Shown in pieces: positions 47,513 through 59,293 of a stretch of 64,000 bases of DNA. How positions within the stretch are numbered: the stretch's first letter is position 1; every line of letters begins with the position of its first letter. Source of the stretch: Terfezia claveryi (lineage: Eukaryota; Ascomycota; Pezizomycetes; Pezizales; Pezizaceae); assembly GCA_015179025.1 (NCBI GenBank), contig WHUX01000050.1:279012-343011 (forward strand), in the 5' to 3' direction. The notes under the pieces are model-generated. The model saw nothing but the letters and a program-made list of their open reading frames with translations, ran no database searches and was not told the origin of the DNA. Both the position numbers and the translations under genes were made by a program.

Positions 47513-48002
47513 ACTTGCTAGCAGTTTGGGTATACGGTATTGGTACTAGAGCCAGATACTGACGGGTAATCCAGAGCTGTCCGTAGCGACCGACATTTGG
47601 TGTGGAGGGGTGGGGGATCTACAGTGAGTAAGAGGGATATTGTGCTTAATTTTTTCGCCCGTTTCATCCTTGAAATATATTTTGTGTTTAGCAAATACGG
47701 GAGAATTTGTTGATTGGGAAATGAAATGTTTCGCGGGACACTGTGGCCCCTTTAAATGCCGGCAAACTTGTGTTTACAAAAACAGTTCGATGTGCTTTCT
47801 AAGGATCTGTAACACCTACACCGTGGAAAGGAAACATTACTAGAATCCACTCCAAGGATCGGTCAGACACTTGTACATGTAGGGCGAGGTGAAGGATTGA
47901 ATATGTCCGTATGGGCAGATTACAGTGCAGACAAAATTCGGAATCCAATCCGGACTCCAGGTGGCTAATGTACGAATATTGAGTTTACTTATGAAAAAAA
48001 CG
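47513..48002. other. Spacer between GTPase C and Copia-1
   Basis: No gene supported. Ends with seven A and CG at the Copia-1 LTR boundary. Confidence 0.45.
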
Positions 48003-48239
48003 TAAGGATTATGAGATCTTAGGATATATGAACGTAGATATTGGGGATTGATCTGTAAGAGAGATGTATTGCTTGCTTGATCTATATCTCTGCTTTAAGG
48101 GTTCTAGCAGTCTATATATACATATCTCCTCCGTATTCACACATGCTTGTTATATGCCTTCTTATCCACATGCCTCTATGTCCATATGTTGTTGACGTAC
48201 TCACATGGTTGCACATGTATTGGAAGAGTATTTCCTACA
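48003..48239 (-). repeat. Copia-1 LTR (3' LTR in element sense)
   Basis: 237 bp, starts TAAGGATTATGAG and ends TATTTCCTACA on the plus strand. Confidence 0.93.
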
Positions 48240-49916
48240 CCCTCCTCTACTCTGCCAATCTCATCCACCGGTCTTGCCATTTTTTAATGGTAACCATGGG
48301 CGTAATCTTGGTAAGAATATCCACTGGATTTTCCTTGCCTGGGATAGTTGTTATGGCTAATTTTTCTGCTTGTACTTGTTGGCGTAGATAGTGGTATCGA
48401 TGTTCAATATGCCTAGTTCGTCTTAAACAGTGGGAGGTATGAGCTAGGTTGAAGGTTCCTTCACTATCTGTTTTTACCATAGGTTTTAGTGATAATCCAA
48501 GTTCATCTAGGAGTTGTTGTGCCCAAGCTGCATCTTTGGCTCCTTCACATGCAGCAATATATTCTGCTTCGGTGATTGACAAGGATACAGTATCCTGACG
48601 GTGACTGTACCATCCTACTGGTTGATCACCGAGAGTCATGAGTACTCCTGTTTGGGATCTCGCTTGTTCACTACCATAGGATGCATCTGCATATATGACG
48701 AGGTGTAAATCCATAGGTTTGCATAGAATTAGTCCTAAATGCTTGGTATTCTGGAGATATTGGAGAATAGTTAAAGCAGCTCTATAATTTGTTGTAGAAG
48801 GTTTAGATGCTCGCCGTCCTAGAAGGTTGACATGGATAGATATCTCAGGCCTTGTCATTCTTGCAATATAAAGTAGTCCTCCTGTAAGTGCTTAATATTT
48901 CTTAGCATCTTCGAAATGGTCATTAGAGTCGCCGTATACTTCTGGATTAATGGGTAAGGAATTCTTATGTTGCAGTTCACCATGGAGGAGGTATTTTGAG
49001 GCCATTGTTTCTATAAGTGCCTTTTGGGTCATTATGACTTCCGTATTTGTATTGTTCCACTTAAGCTCAATTCCTAGGAGTTTCTCTGGATTCCCACATT
49101 TTTCAAGCTCAATTTTTTCCTCGATTTTTTCTTCGAATTCTTTGAGTATTGTCTCATTATCCGCAATTCCTATAAGGTCATCGACATGAGTTCCCAGAAT
49201 GAAGGAATTATCATGGTTTGTGTAGGTCCCTTCATCTCCAATGCATTGATGGAGTCCTGCAAGTGCTAGGATCTTCTCTAATGTCTTAAACCACTCATGC
49301 CCTGCTTGTTTTAGCCCATACAGAGCTTTGTTAAGCTTCCAGTATTCGGTCTCTCCATTTTCATTTATATCCGAAATATAGACATCATGATGTAAAAGAG
49401 CCTGCAAGTAGGCGGCTACCACGTCCCACTGCCGAATTCTCCATTTTTTATACATGGCCAGTATAAGCAGGATTTTCAATGTTTCGGATCTCATCATTTG
49501 TGCGTAGGTTTTGTCGGAATCATAGTTGATCCCATCCTCATGAGTAAATCCTCTCCCTACTTTTCTGGCTTTGTATTTCTCAATACTTCTGTCTAATTTT
49601 CGCTTTATTGTATAGACCCATTTGGTGTCTACAATCTTGGTCCCTTCTGGGATATCTTCTTTAGCGATTCTTGTGAATACGCCATATTTCTGCAATTGCT
49701 CTCTTTCTTTAGTTTGTGCTTTTGCCCATTCATGTGCTTGTGCAGAGGATCTGGTTTATGCATTTGTTGGATGGTCAGAGTTGACTATTCTGATCGTGGC
49801 TTTTTCAGTGGCTTTTCATTGTCTTTTAGATTTTCATTCCCCAAGTTCTTCTATCCATTCTGCAGCACTTTTCCAATGCCTCCCTTGCTGCAGGGTGGGG
49901 TTTTGAGTGCTTTGTT

Positions 49917-50232
49917 GAGCTTTTGCGAGGTCGCTTTCTTGAGCTTTTCCGAGCTCGCTTTCTTGAGCTTTTCCGAGCTCGCTTTCTTGAGCTTTTCCGA
50001 GCTCGCTTTCTTGAGCTTTTCCGAGCTCGCTTTCTTGAGCTTTTTCGAGCTCGCTTTCTTGAGCTTTTCCAAGCTCGTTTTCTTGGGTTTTTTCGAGCTC
50101 GCTTTCTTGACTTTCTTGAGTTTTTTCGAGCTCGCTTTCTTGACCTTTTTGGAGCTCGTATTCTTGATCTTTTCCGAGCTCGCTTTCTTGACTTTCTTGA
50201 GTTTTTTCGAGCTCGCTTTCTTGACTTTCTTG
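49917..50232 (-). repeat. In-frame 24-bp tandem repeat in Copia-1 (ESELGKAQ)
   Basis: About a dozen units encoding ESELGKAQ-like octapeptides, with shorter variants such as EKTQESQ, between integrase and RT. Plus-strand core GAGCTCGCTTTCTTGAGC. The units keep frame, and the array ends close to the linker that carries three of the stops. Confidence 0.9.
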
Positions 50233-51159
50233 AGCTATTATGGGGTTTTTAGCCAATGTATATTTCCCTTTTTTATCGATCGTGATATAAGTGCCGAATG
50301 TGGTTGTATATCCAACAATTCGAGCAGTATACCCTCGTGGGGCTAATTTGTCTGAAGCTTTATTTTCGTAGTTGAAGTAAATAACTTTTTGGCCAAATGG
50401 CCTCAGGTTGTTTCGCTCTTGTAGAGCATTTTTCGCAAAGAGTACTTCAATTGGTATGCCTCCATTTAGAGCTTTGTGGGGAACTCTGTTTTTTGTGTAC
50501 ACTGCCCATTGTGCAGCTTTATCCCAGAGGTTTTTTGGCATTTTTGCTGCGAGCAGAGCTGTTCTACTCATAATCATGATGGTCCTATTTGTTCGTTCTG
50601 CAATAGCATTTGTTTCGCTATGTCTTCGTACCGTCTCTTTAAGAGTAATTCCTCTCTGTTGTAGTTCAGTGTTGAGCTTGAGGGTATGGAACTCGCCTCC
50701 CCAGTCTGCTTGTATTTGGATGACTTTATATTGGTGGCCAGCTTTGTTTTCCAGAGCATTGATAACTCCAATAAGTGCTCCTGCCGCATTGCTTTTTTGC
50801 TTTAGAGATCTAGCTACTATATATCTACTGTAATCATCAGTTACTAGTAGGAGATATCTATATTGGCTGGAAAGGGTTATTGGGTCTATAGGCCCAATTA
50901 AGTCTGCATGTAATCGTTCCAGTGGTTTGGATGTCCTTATTCCTTGTTCCTTTTTAGCTGCTAGTTTTGTTGCTTTACTGAGTTGGCATGCATCGCAGGC
51001 AATTGCTGGTTGGATCATTTTTCCTAGTAGCTGATATTCCGGGAGGGTTTTTAGTATATTGAAGGAAATATGCCCATAACGCTCATGTAGTCCCATTAAT
51101 TTGTTGTAAGCAGCTAATAGTTGTTGGATAGTTGGAGTCATAGCCGGCATTTGCTGTTC

Positions 51160-51300
51160 AGCCGATGTTTGGTGGGCGGCCAGTGTCTGCTGAGCAGCCG
51201 GTATCTGTTGTTTAGCCGATGTCTGCTGGGCAGCCAGTGTCTGCTAGGCAGCCGATGTCTGCTGGGCGGCCAGTGTCTACTGGGTGGGCTGAGCGGCTGG
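51160..51300 (-). repeat. In-frame repeat encoding QQTLAAQQTSA-like units in Copia-1
   Basis: Degenerate 33-bp units between the protease/pre-integrase part and integrase, rich in CAG codons. Two CAG codons here are TAG (51277 and 51244). Confidence 0.8.
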
Positions 51301-52667
51301 TATTTGCTGGGCAATTGATATATGGAATCGGGTCTGGTCGGGTATTATCCAGAGTGCACCTTTATTGTCTCTTTCCATATTGTAGAGGATTTTTCCTCCC
51401 TTCTTTAGCTTGGCTACTTTACCATATACTTGTAGGATATGTTTATCTAGCATCCTTTCTCCACTGATGATATTGCTATATGTTGGATCATATAGGCATT
51501 CTTTGTAGTATATCGTTCTTCTATTACATTGGAGTGTCAGTGTACCCATAGTGGTACAGATGGATTCTGCTCCATTATGTCCTTTTACCACTAGGTTGAG
51601 ATTGTCCTGTATTTCCGATAGCCTTCCAAGTTCATTCGTTGTGTGATGGGATGCAGCCGTATCGTATTGGTATGCTCCTGTTGGCCCACCATCTGTTTTC
51701 CCTATTGTTATCTGCACAATAACAGCTTCTTCATCCTTCTTTCGTTTCTGGCGTTTGGCCGCATTCCCTTGTTCCCTTTTCTTGGTATAACATTCGTTTT
51801 CATTGTGATTGAGACCTTGCCATCCCTTACCTATGTAATAGCTGCAACATTTATCGTTCAAGGCTATTCTTTGAACCAGTGGATTGCTGTTGTTTTCTTT
51901 GTGTTGGTTTTGGCCTTTTTGCCTAGCGGTAATGTATTCATTTATTTTCCGTGCAGTATCGTCATAGGTTTGTTCTTTTGACCTGACATTTTCTACAGTA
52001 CTTGCGTAGAATGTAGGTAGTGACATGAGTAGAAATTCGGTTTTAACCTGCTCACATCTAGAGAAGGCCAGTAATCCTTTACCAAATCCAGTATCCTTGG
52101 TAAGGTCTGCTCGAGCGATAATGCCTGAGAAGGTATTCCAGAGTTTTTTGTATGCTGTGATGTGCTCTGAGATTGAGTATTTTCTATCATCATAGTGGAG
52201 ATATACCAAGCTTCTTAATAAAGAATGGAATTCAGTTGCTGTTCTTCCTTCATAGGCTTGTTTGAGGGTATTTTAGGCGTCTTTGGCTTTTTCCACTGTC
52301 ACAATTCGACTACGGACTTAGGGTTCGCTATTTTTTAGGATGGTAAGAAGAATGTAGTGATTCTTGTCCAGCCATTCTTGTGGCTTATCTGGAGGTTTTC
52401 GGTATGTTCCTTCGATAATATCCCATGCTCGATGGTCTCCTAGTTGGATCATTTGGAAGTAGAGCTTCATAGTTGTGACCCATTCAGGGTAATTGTCTGA
52501 TCCATTTAGTTTGGTCGTGAGTGTGGTTATTTTTCGATCGGGTGTTGTGTTCGTGCTTTTTGGGGCTTCTGGAGGCCTCATTGAGTCGTTGCCTGACCCT
52601 GAGGCTTCTGCAAAGCTGGACATTGTATGTTGAAGTGGTACTTTTGAAGCTCCGGGCTCATAACCCA

Positions 52668-52904
52668 TAAGGATTATGAGATCTTAGGATATATGAACGT
52701 AGATATTGGGGATTGATCTTTAAGAGAGATGTATTGCTTGCTTGATCTATATCTCTGCTTTAAGGGTTCTAGCAGTCTATATATACATATCTCCTCCGTA
52801 TTCACACATGCTTGTCATATGCCTTCTTATCCACATGCCTCTATGTCCATATGTTGTTGACGTACTCACATGGTTGCACATGTATTGGAAGAGTATTTCC
52901 TACA
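52668..52904 (-). repeat. Copia-1 LTR (5' LTR in element sense)
   Basis: 237 bp, two substitutions from 48003-48239. Confidence 0.93.
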
Positions 52905-53153
52905 AAAAACACACCATGAAGCCGCATTCACTGTACAAGTGCCATGGGGCCTCCTTGTGAAGGTATTACTATATACTGTTCATGGGCTGGCTTCGTATTT
53001 TTAACTCTGAATGCGGTTGTCTGTGATATACGGCCAGACGTCAGGAGTCACGTCATATGACCGAAAACATTTCATATGACTGTTGCGGTGACGATATCTT
53101 GGCGGTGACAGCATACAACCACTTCACTCACCACTCTACCCACGACATCTAAC

Positions 53154-55534
53154 ATGGCGCTCGACCCCCACCTCTTCACGCAAACCCAGCTCTCGCTCCT
53201 CGCCACCGAACGTACATCCGACCTCCTCCAGTCCACCTCCCTGATAACTTCCATTCCCCCCGCTGTCCTCGCCAAGCAGCACGGCCTCGCTATTCTCAAC
53301 TTAAGTATAATCTCTCAACGTACCGGACTCGGGGGGAAAATTATCCTTGGATTAGAAAAAGATGCTGCCGCCGGAGGTCCTGGGAGAGCAGAGAAGGGGG
53401 TAGGGCGAGGGGGAGGGGGAGGGTGGCAAGAACATACACTCCGAACAGGGGATGTTGTTCGGGTGGAGGAAATGCCTACTTCGGGGAGTGCGAAGAAGAG
53501 GGAGAAAGTTGAATTTGGGAAAAGAGGGTTGCAGGGAGTTGTAGTAAGGGTTGACGGGGTGACGGTGGTTGTGGCCGTGGAGAACAGGAAGAGTAAACCT
53601 GGGGGGGTGAGGATGATGATGACGAAGGTGGGGTAGATGGCCTGCTCCAAGTAGCCAGCGGTCGCTTATGGGTGTTCAAGGTGGCGAATGATGCGACCTT
53701 CATACGAATGGAAAAGGCAATGGTCACACTTCAAAATCTGCACGAGAAATCCTCGCTATCCCATCTCCACAGGGTACTCCTCGGTATCGACTACCCCCTC
53801 ACAGTCTCGCCCTCCGATGAGCAAAAAGTAGTCGAGTCGTTCTTCGACGGAAACCTCAACCCCTCTCAGAAATCCGCAGTAAGATTCGCGCTCGCAAGCC
53901 CAGATATAGCACTCATACACGGCCCCCCCGGGACAGGGAAAACGCAGACATTGATTGAGGTACTCCAGCAGCTGGTAAGGGTGCAAGGGAAGAGGGTGTT
54001 AGTCTGTGGACCCAGTAATATCTCCGTGGACAACATCCTTCTCCGATTACCACCCGATATCCCTGCTGTGCGGGTGGGTCATCCAGCACGTTTACTTCCG
54101 GGAGTAGTAGCAAGGAGTTTAGACGTTCTCGTCCGCACAAGCGAGGCAGCTGAGATTGTAGGTGATGTAAGGAAAGAGCTCGATGAGAAAATGAAAGTTA
54201 TGGCTGCTACTGGAAAAAAACGGATACGGGGCTCAGAGCGGAAGGAGGGGTGGAGGGAGGTTAGGGAGTTACGGGGTGAATATCGCCGGCGCGAAGAAGG
54301 TGCGGTTAGGGGGCTAGTCCGAGGGAGTAAAGTCGTTGTTGCGACACTCCATGGAGCGAGTGGTGATGGGGGAAGGTGGTTGAGGGGGGAAAGGTTTGAT
54401 GTGATGGTTATTGACGAAGGGTCACAGGCATTAGAGGCGCAATGTTGGGGGGCAATGTTGCATGGTTCAGAAATGGGGAGTACGGCTGGGAAGTTGATTA
54501 TCGCGGGGGATCATCTGCAGCTACCGCCGACAGTTAAATCTGAAAACGAGAAACCTAAAGATGATGAGAAGAGTGATTCTGTGAAGAAACCACCAAGTTT
54601 AGCCAAGACTACCCCGCTGCCGAAACCTGCAGCGGAGTTAAAGAAGCTGAATATCCCCACTACGCTTTCACTACCGATGTTTACCCGGCTTCTCAACACA
54701 CACGGTGAAGGGATCAAGCGCCTGCTAACAACACAGTACCGCATGCACGAGACGATTATGACCTTCCCTTCCAAAGCTTTTTACGGAGGCAAACTTATCG
54801 CCCATGATTCTGTTCGGGGCCACCTCCTCAAAGACCTACCGGGGGTGGAAGATACAGAAGACACCCACTACCCTATCATCTTCCTCGACACTCAAGGCGG
54901 CGATTTTCCGGAATCAGAAACAGGTGCAGATGTAAAATCCCCAGGAATAGCAACGGAAAGTAAATCCAACCCTGGGGAAATCCTGATCTGTGTGGCACAC
55001 GTCAGGAGATTGCTTCTTGCGGGGGTAAAAGGCTCGAGCATAGCAGTTATCACGCCATACTCTGCGCAACTCTCCCTGCTTGTTGCTGCATTCTCGCTCG
55101 CTGCTGGGAGTTCCACTGGCAAGGAGGCAAAGGAGTGGGGCAATGTGGAGTTATCGAGTATAGACGGGTTTCAAGGGAGAGAGAAAGATGTGGTTGTAAT
55201 TTCGCTCGTAAGGAGCAACGAAACCGGGGAGATTGGTTTTTTGAGGGAGGGAAGGAGGATGAATGTCGCGGTGACGAGGCCAAGGAGATGTTTGGTTGTT
55301 ATTGGAGATGGGGAGACCCTGGGTGGGAGAGGTGGGGGCGGCAGAGGAGGCGGGGCGGTTAAGGCGGGGACGAAGAAAGTAAATGGGGAAGGGGGGCTGG
55401 GGGATGAGATGGAGGAGGGAGAGTTTGTGTGGAGGTGGATTGGGTGGTTGGAGGAGGCGGAGATTGGTGTGGATGTTAGGTATCCGAGTTTAGAGGAGGC
55501 GGTGAGTGAGGCGGCGGAAGTAGGGGTTAGGTAG
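53154..55534 (+). CDS. SF1 helicase, Hcs1/SMUBP2 (IGHMBP2)-like
   Basis: N-terminal part 53154 to about 53590, main part to 55534, roughly 790 residues. Helicase motifs: NPSQKSAVRFAL (Q motif), HGPPGTGKTQT (Walker A), CGPSNISVDN (Ia), VMVIDEGSQALEAQ (II), IAGDHLQLPPT (III), TQYRMHETI (IV), ITPYSAQL, SSIDGFQGREKDVVVIS (V) and RRMNVAVTRPRR (VI). This is the Upf1-like SF1B set of the SMUBP2/Hcs1 branch, which unwinds nucleic acids 5' to 3'; yeast Hcs1 associates with DNA polymerase alpha. The N-terminus continues out of frame. A G7 run at 53602-53608 would give a continuous EDDDDEGGVDGLLQVASG if it had eight G. Alternatively an intron from GTAAAC (about 53593) to AGTAG keeps frame. Which applies cannot be settled here. 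It starts 250 bp right of Copia-1. Confidence 0.88.
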
Positions 55535-55579
55535 GAGGGTATTGGAGTGTGTCTATACTGGTCGTCCGGCTGATATGGT

Positions 55580-56560
55580 CGTATATGTTCTGGCCCGCGG
55601 GCAATTAATTTAATTACTGCATTTGGTACATAACGCATTGAATTTATAACAATATAGACATATTCAACAGGTTCAAGTTGATCGAATTGATATGCTCTAT
55701 GAGCCTGAGGGAGAATATAAATGGATCGTTATATGAAAGAGTATTATGGTACGTGGTGTTATCTTGCTCTATTATAAGATAAAGTGGTAAGTTAAACTCA
55801 TTAGTATAAGTAATATGATACTAATATTATTAGTCGGAGTCTGTTACATCTGTAATGACATTATGGATTCGCTTCATAGCCCATCTGAAATTTTATAGTC
55901 TGATAATGGTGGAGGATTTAAGGGAGAAGTTGAGCATTTATTATTATGAGCTTGAAGTATTACAAACATGGAAAACCTCGCACACCTCAAGTTCAAGGGC
56001 TCGTTGAGCAAGCCAACAGAGTTCTACAATCTCGTCAATAAAAGGTAATATGCAAAAGTTATTGTAAAATCATAGCCTGAATACCCCCTTTATCCGACCA
56101 AAGATTTCGAGCCAGCAACTGATCTTATGGGCTTGGACAATGAAATTATAGATACTCTACCCACTCAACAATCCATAATCACTTTAGCCAATGCTTCTCG
56201 GCAGGTATCTACAGAAACTTGGGTTTCTGTCTCATGTATTTACTGCTGATGCTCAATAAATCCTCATTCTTTTTTCATATCAAAGTGGTAGCAGACCAGT
56301 AACCTCTCAGCTCTAGCTGAACGGACCAAATTGGACAACTGGATAATAGCCTATTTGATGTAGAGGATGACTTCATCGACCCTGAGGACAACTAATAGCC
56401 TACTTGTATGTATTTAATATAGCCCTAGTTAGGTATATTTGTATTAATTCAAGTATTATATACTAAATGTAGTAATTATATAAATTGCCCGTGAGGGGCA
56501 TAGTGGGTATGCCGCCCGTGGGCGGGCCGATGTCCGCGAGTGGCCTGCAGAACATATACG
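55580..56560 (+). mobile_element. Ginger-like DNA transposon relic 2
   Basis: Bounded by perfect 12-bp inverted repeats CGTATATGTTCT (55580-55591) and AGAACATATACG (56549-56560), with imperfect extension (TGGCCCGCGGG inside the left end, GGCCTGC inside the right). About 55710-56040 reads as a decayed integrase core: KWIVI, then HSPSEIL-stop-SDNGGGFKGEVEHLL, then HGKPRTPQVQGLVEQANRVL, which are the second Asp and the Glu regions of a KRBA2/Ginger-type DDE domain. It holds stops and at least one frame change. The H2C2 part is absent here but present in the relic at 45.5 kb. Confidence 0.6.
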
Positions 56561-59293
56561 TATGGGCGTGCTGGCGTTTGCTATCACATGCAACATCGGT
56601 TTTTGACGGAGTTTTATAGAGTTGCACATGGCCCTCAGCAAACCAAATCTCCCCGTCACGTTGAGAACTTACGAAGCTATGGCGGAATTGCATTGGACTG
56701 GGTTGAATAATGACAATGATTGTGTTTTTGACGAGCCAATCACAGCGAATTCCATATCCAGTGGAATGATATATTCTCAGCTTATCAAGTGGTTCCTAAT
56801 AAAACTCGTGCAGCTTTCTTCCGGATTAGCTAAGAGCAAATTTATCACCAATACAAAATAAATTCCCTGGAGTCAATATTCCTCGCTATTATAACCTCGT
56901 AGAATCCTACAGACACCTCACGATATAAGCAACTAGATCTGGTCCCGCCAGGATTCAGAATTGGTGTGAGAAAATAAGAAACTCGTAAGTTTCTTTGGTA
57001 TTTGCTTGGTAAGAGTGGTGCTTCAACCGTTATTTCCATTAAGTTAATGACTTTGGGGAAAAAAAACAATTGATAATTAGGAAACGCCTTGCACAATCAA
57101 ATCTTCAATTGACCGCAGTTCAGTTAATTAAGCCTGCTTCGTAATATCGACATCACTTGTTAAATTCACTCAGCGTTAGAGTGTTGCTGAACTACATTTG
57201 GAGGATAAAGAACTTCGCTCTTGCTGGAGATAACATGATATATTAGAATCCGAGCGGGTTTCTGGTCACTTATGGCTGATGGTGACGTTGCACTGACTAA
57301 GCGGGGCTTGAGGCAAATTTCAACCTTTCTTTTTACCTTGAGGGACCTTAACCTCGCTGAAGTTAAGGAAGAGATAGACAAGTGCATTCGTGTCTCCTTT
57401 CCTCGTTTTCAGCGGGTTCAGCGGGCTGGTATTCCTGAGTTTATTGACTCTGATGATATGGTTTAGCATTCGGTGGAAGAAGGGGCAACTTCATAAGGCT
57501 GCACTTGAAAGCCTTGGAGTCCTATTTTGTTTTCGTCCCTAACAGAAAGCCGAGCAGCTGGAGGCTCTGCTATATTGAGAAATGGAGGGATGGAGAGATT
57601 ACAAGACATGGCTCGAAGGACAAAACTTCAGTATGCTTTTTGGGACCCCACTCGGACTTCTACATTCTATTCCGTCTGGCAGCGTTTCCAGCACCCAAAG
57701 CCGTTCAACGCATGAACCACAATGCTGCACAAGGTGTCTCCTATCGGAATGCCCAACCTATGAAGTTGTGGTAGTATTCAAAGACTACTAGCAGCCAGCT
57801 ATCCGAATACGAGGTATTGGTGAGGCTGTACCTATGTCATCACCAGGCGCGGAACGCCGACTCGCAGGCCACTCGCATGTGAAGTAGCATGGAATTGCGA
57901 GTCTGCGACACAACATCCCACCAAGGGATCGGCACGAGACTGCCTTAGGAAGTGTATGTCTACTATCAGCTGAAACTGCAAACGAACCACAGTGGTGTGG
58001 GGACGCTGCATAGGGGCGAGTTACAAGAAACCAGTCAGACCCTCAACATAGCAAACCTGCCGGCCCGCAGCTCGAGCATGCCGCAAAGGGCGAGCACGAA
58101 TAAGACACTGGTGAGGTCAGTGTACAGGGTTTGTATGATGGCAACTGATATCCCGATCCGCCTAATTGAAGCTGCTCAGCCCATTTGTAGGCTGGTACTG
58201 ACTTTATCCTTGCCCTTTCGTCTCACATGCTGCTGTTATGTCACCATGCTGACAGGATTGGATAGAGGATGCCTGTACGGAGTACATAGTTAAGTAGTCA
58301 ACTGTATGTCTCACCGCCCAGCATATGGAAGGGGGTGTGCGTCTAGGACCTTGGCGCGCATGCATCCATTTGGGCAGCAGAGCCCCACTGCGGGGGATTT
58401 GCAGCAACATCGCAGTCTTAATCTACTTGTATCTGGGGCGTTGAATTAAGGTTATCGGGCTAGATTAGCAACTGCAAGGGTCTTGTTGCTGGAAAAGGAT
58501 TCATGTGGAGAACAAGGCACGTGATACGCGTTTCTAAAATAACTAGGCATCGCAAGTTCTCCAAAGGCCGGCTAATAGATTCACCTGCAAGAACGTAGTC
58601 TGGTTGGCACACAAGAATGGCCAATTGTTGTAATTACTCGAATTATGCAGTTACGTAACTTACACCTCCGAATTAACAACGTATGGTATCGTGGACAATG
58701 GCATGAGCTGGGTCGGAATGGCGCTAAAAAGTGGATACATATATATGATCGCGCACTGCTCACGCAGACATTCTCTGTTTTATTCCTCTAGGCCTCTATT
58801 TGGCAGATTAACAGCTTTATCTTGTACCTAGATCAAGAGTGAAAGGTCTTTTCGTACTCAAACCGTAGGAATCTTGAATTCGGTGTTGAATGATAACCCG
58901 CTGGCAAGGCTGGATGCGGACATACATGTGAAGGATATGAGGATTGCGCGGACAGGCTGGATGCGGACATACATGTGAAGGATATGAGGATTGCGTGGAG
59001 GATTGCGTGATTGTATGAATGCGGAGGAAGTGAAGGATCTGCTGTGTCCGGACATGGTTAGGAGGGCACATTACTGCTGTCACGTTGTTGTTATTGCTGG
59101 GTTGATGTTCATGTATTTAATGAGGCCTTGGACGTCCCAGTAGACTGCCATGGAATTATCGGATTCATCAATATATCTCTTCTCTTCATCCCATTCAGTC
59201 CTATATACCCATACAGCTGTGTATGGGAATTTTACATAGTAGCAACACATCGCTTTCACTATCATTTATTAGAATTCAGCAATGATATCAGTA
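56561..59293. other. Gene-poor region
   Basis: No recognised gene. Short frames at 56622-56861, 57272-57466 and 57505-57774 have no domain I can name. A copy of the small repeat terminus TAGTCTGGTTGGCAC lies at 58596-58610 and a 47-bp direct duplication at 58907-59000. Confidence 0.45.
58907..59000. repeat. 47-bp tandem duplication
   Basis: Two adjacent copies starting AGGCTGGATGCGGACATACA, offset by 47 bp, near-identical over the first 43 positions. It keeps no convincing coding frame. Confidence 0.85.

Larger units (their letters stand above)
48247..52623 (-). pseudogene. Copia-1 gag-pol polyprotein, interrupted only by stop codons
   Basis: One reading frame from ATG 52623 to the natural stop at 48247, about 1,458 codons with no frameshift. 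Gag: KLNGSDNYPEWVTTMKLYF. Protease: YQYDTAASHHTT (D-T-A). Integrase: H2C2 HERYGH with CDACQ, then HADLIGP, QADWGGEF and AERTNRT. RT: TKWVYTIKRKLDRS, RQWDVVAAYLQA and HVDDLIGI (H in place of Y in YVDD). RNase H: VIYADASYGSEQ, TEAEYIAACEGAKDA, VKTDSEGTF. Eight internal stops: 52318, 52273, 51277, 51244, 49834, 49816, 49756 and 48892 (lowest coordinate of each). Each is one C-to-T step from CAA, CAG or CGA. The domains are otherwise well preserved. Confidence 0.92.
48003..52904 (-). mobile_element. Copia-1: Ty1/Copia-type LTR retrotransposon
   Basis: A 4.9-kb element read on the minus strand with 237-bp LTRs (48003-48239 and 52668-52904). The LTRs differ at two positions only (48055/52720 G/T and 48151/52816 T/C). 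Internal order gag, protease, integrase, RT, RNase H is the Copia order. The primer site directly next to the 5' LTR reads TGGGTTATGAGCCC (minus strand), complementary to the anticodon arm of initiator tRNA-Met. Both flanks are poly-A (47994-48000 and 52905-52909), so the duplicated target is hard to define. Confidence 0.95.

Noticed and set aside
49696..50346. 216-codon plus-strand frame with LSFSELAF repeats
   Set aside because: Antisense shadow of the Copia-1 ESELGKAQ array on the other strand.
57272..57774. Two short plus-strand frames (DVALTKRGLRQISTFLF; YFVFVPNRKPSSWRLCY)
   Set aside because: Looks protein-like but matches nothing I can name and has no plausible gene structure; possibly another decayed element.
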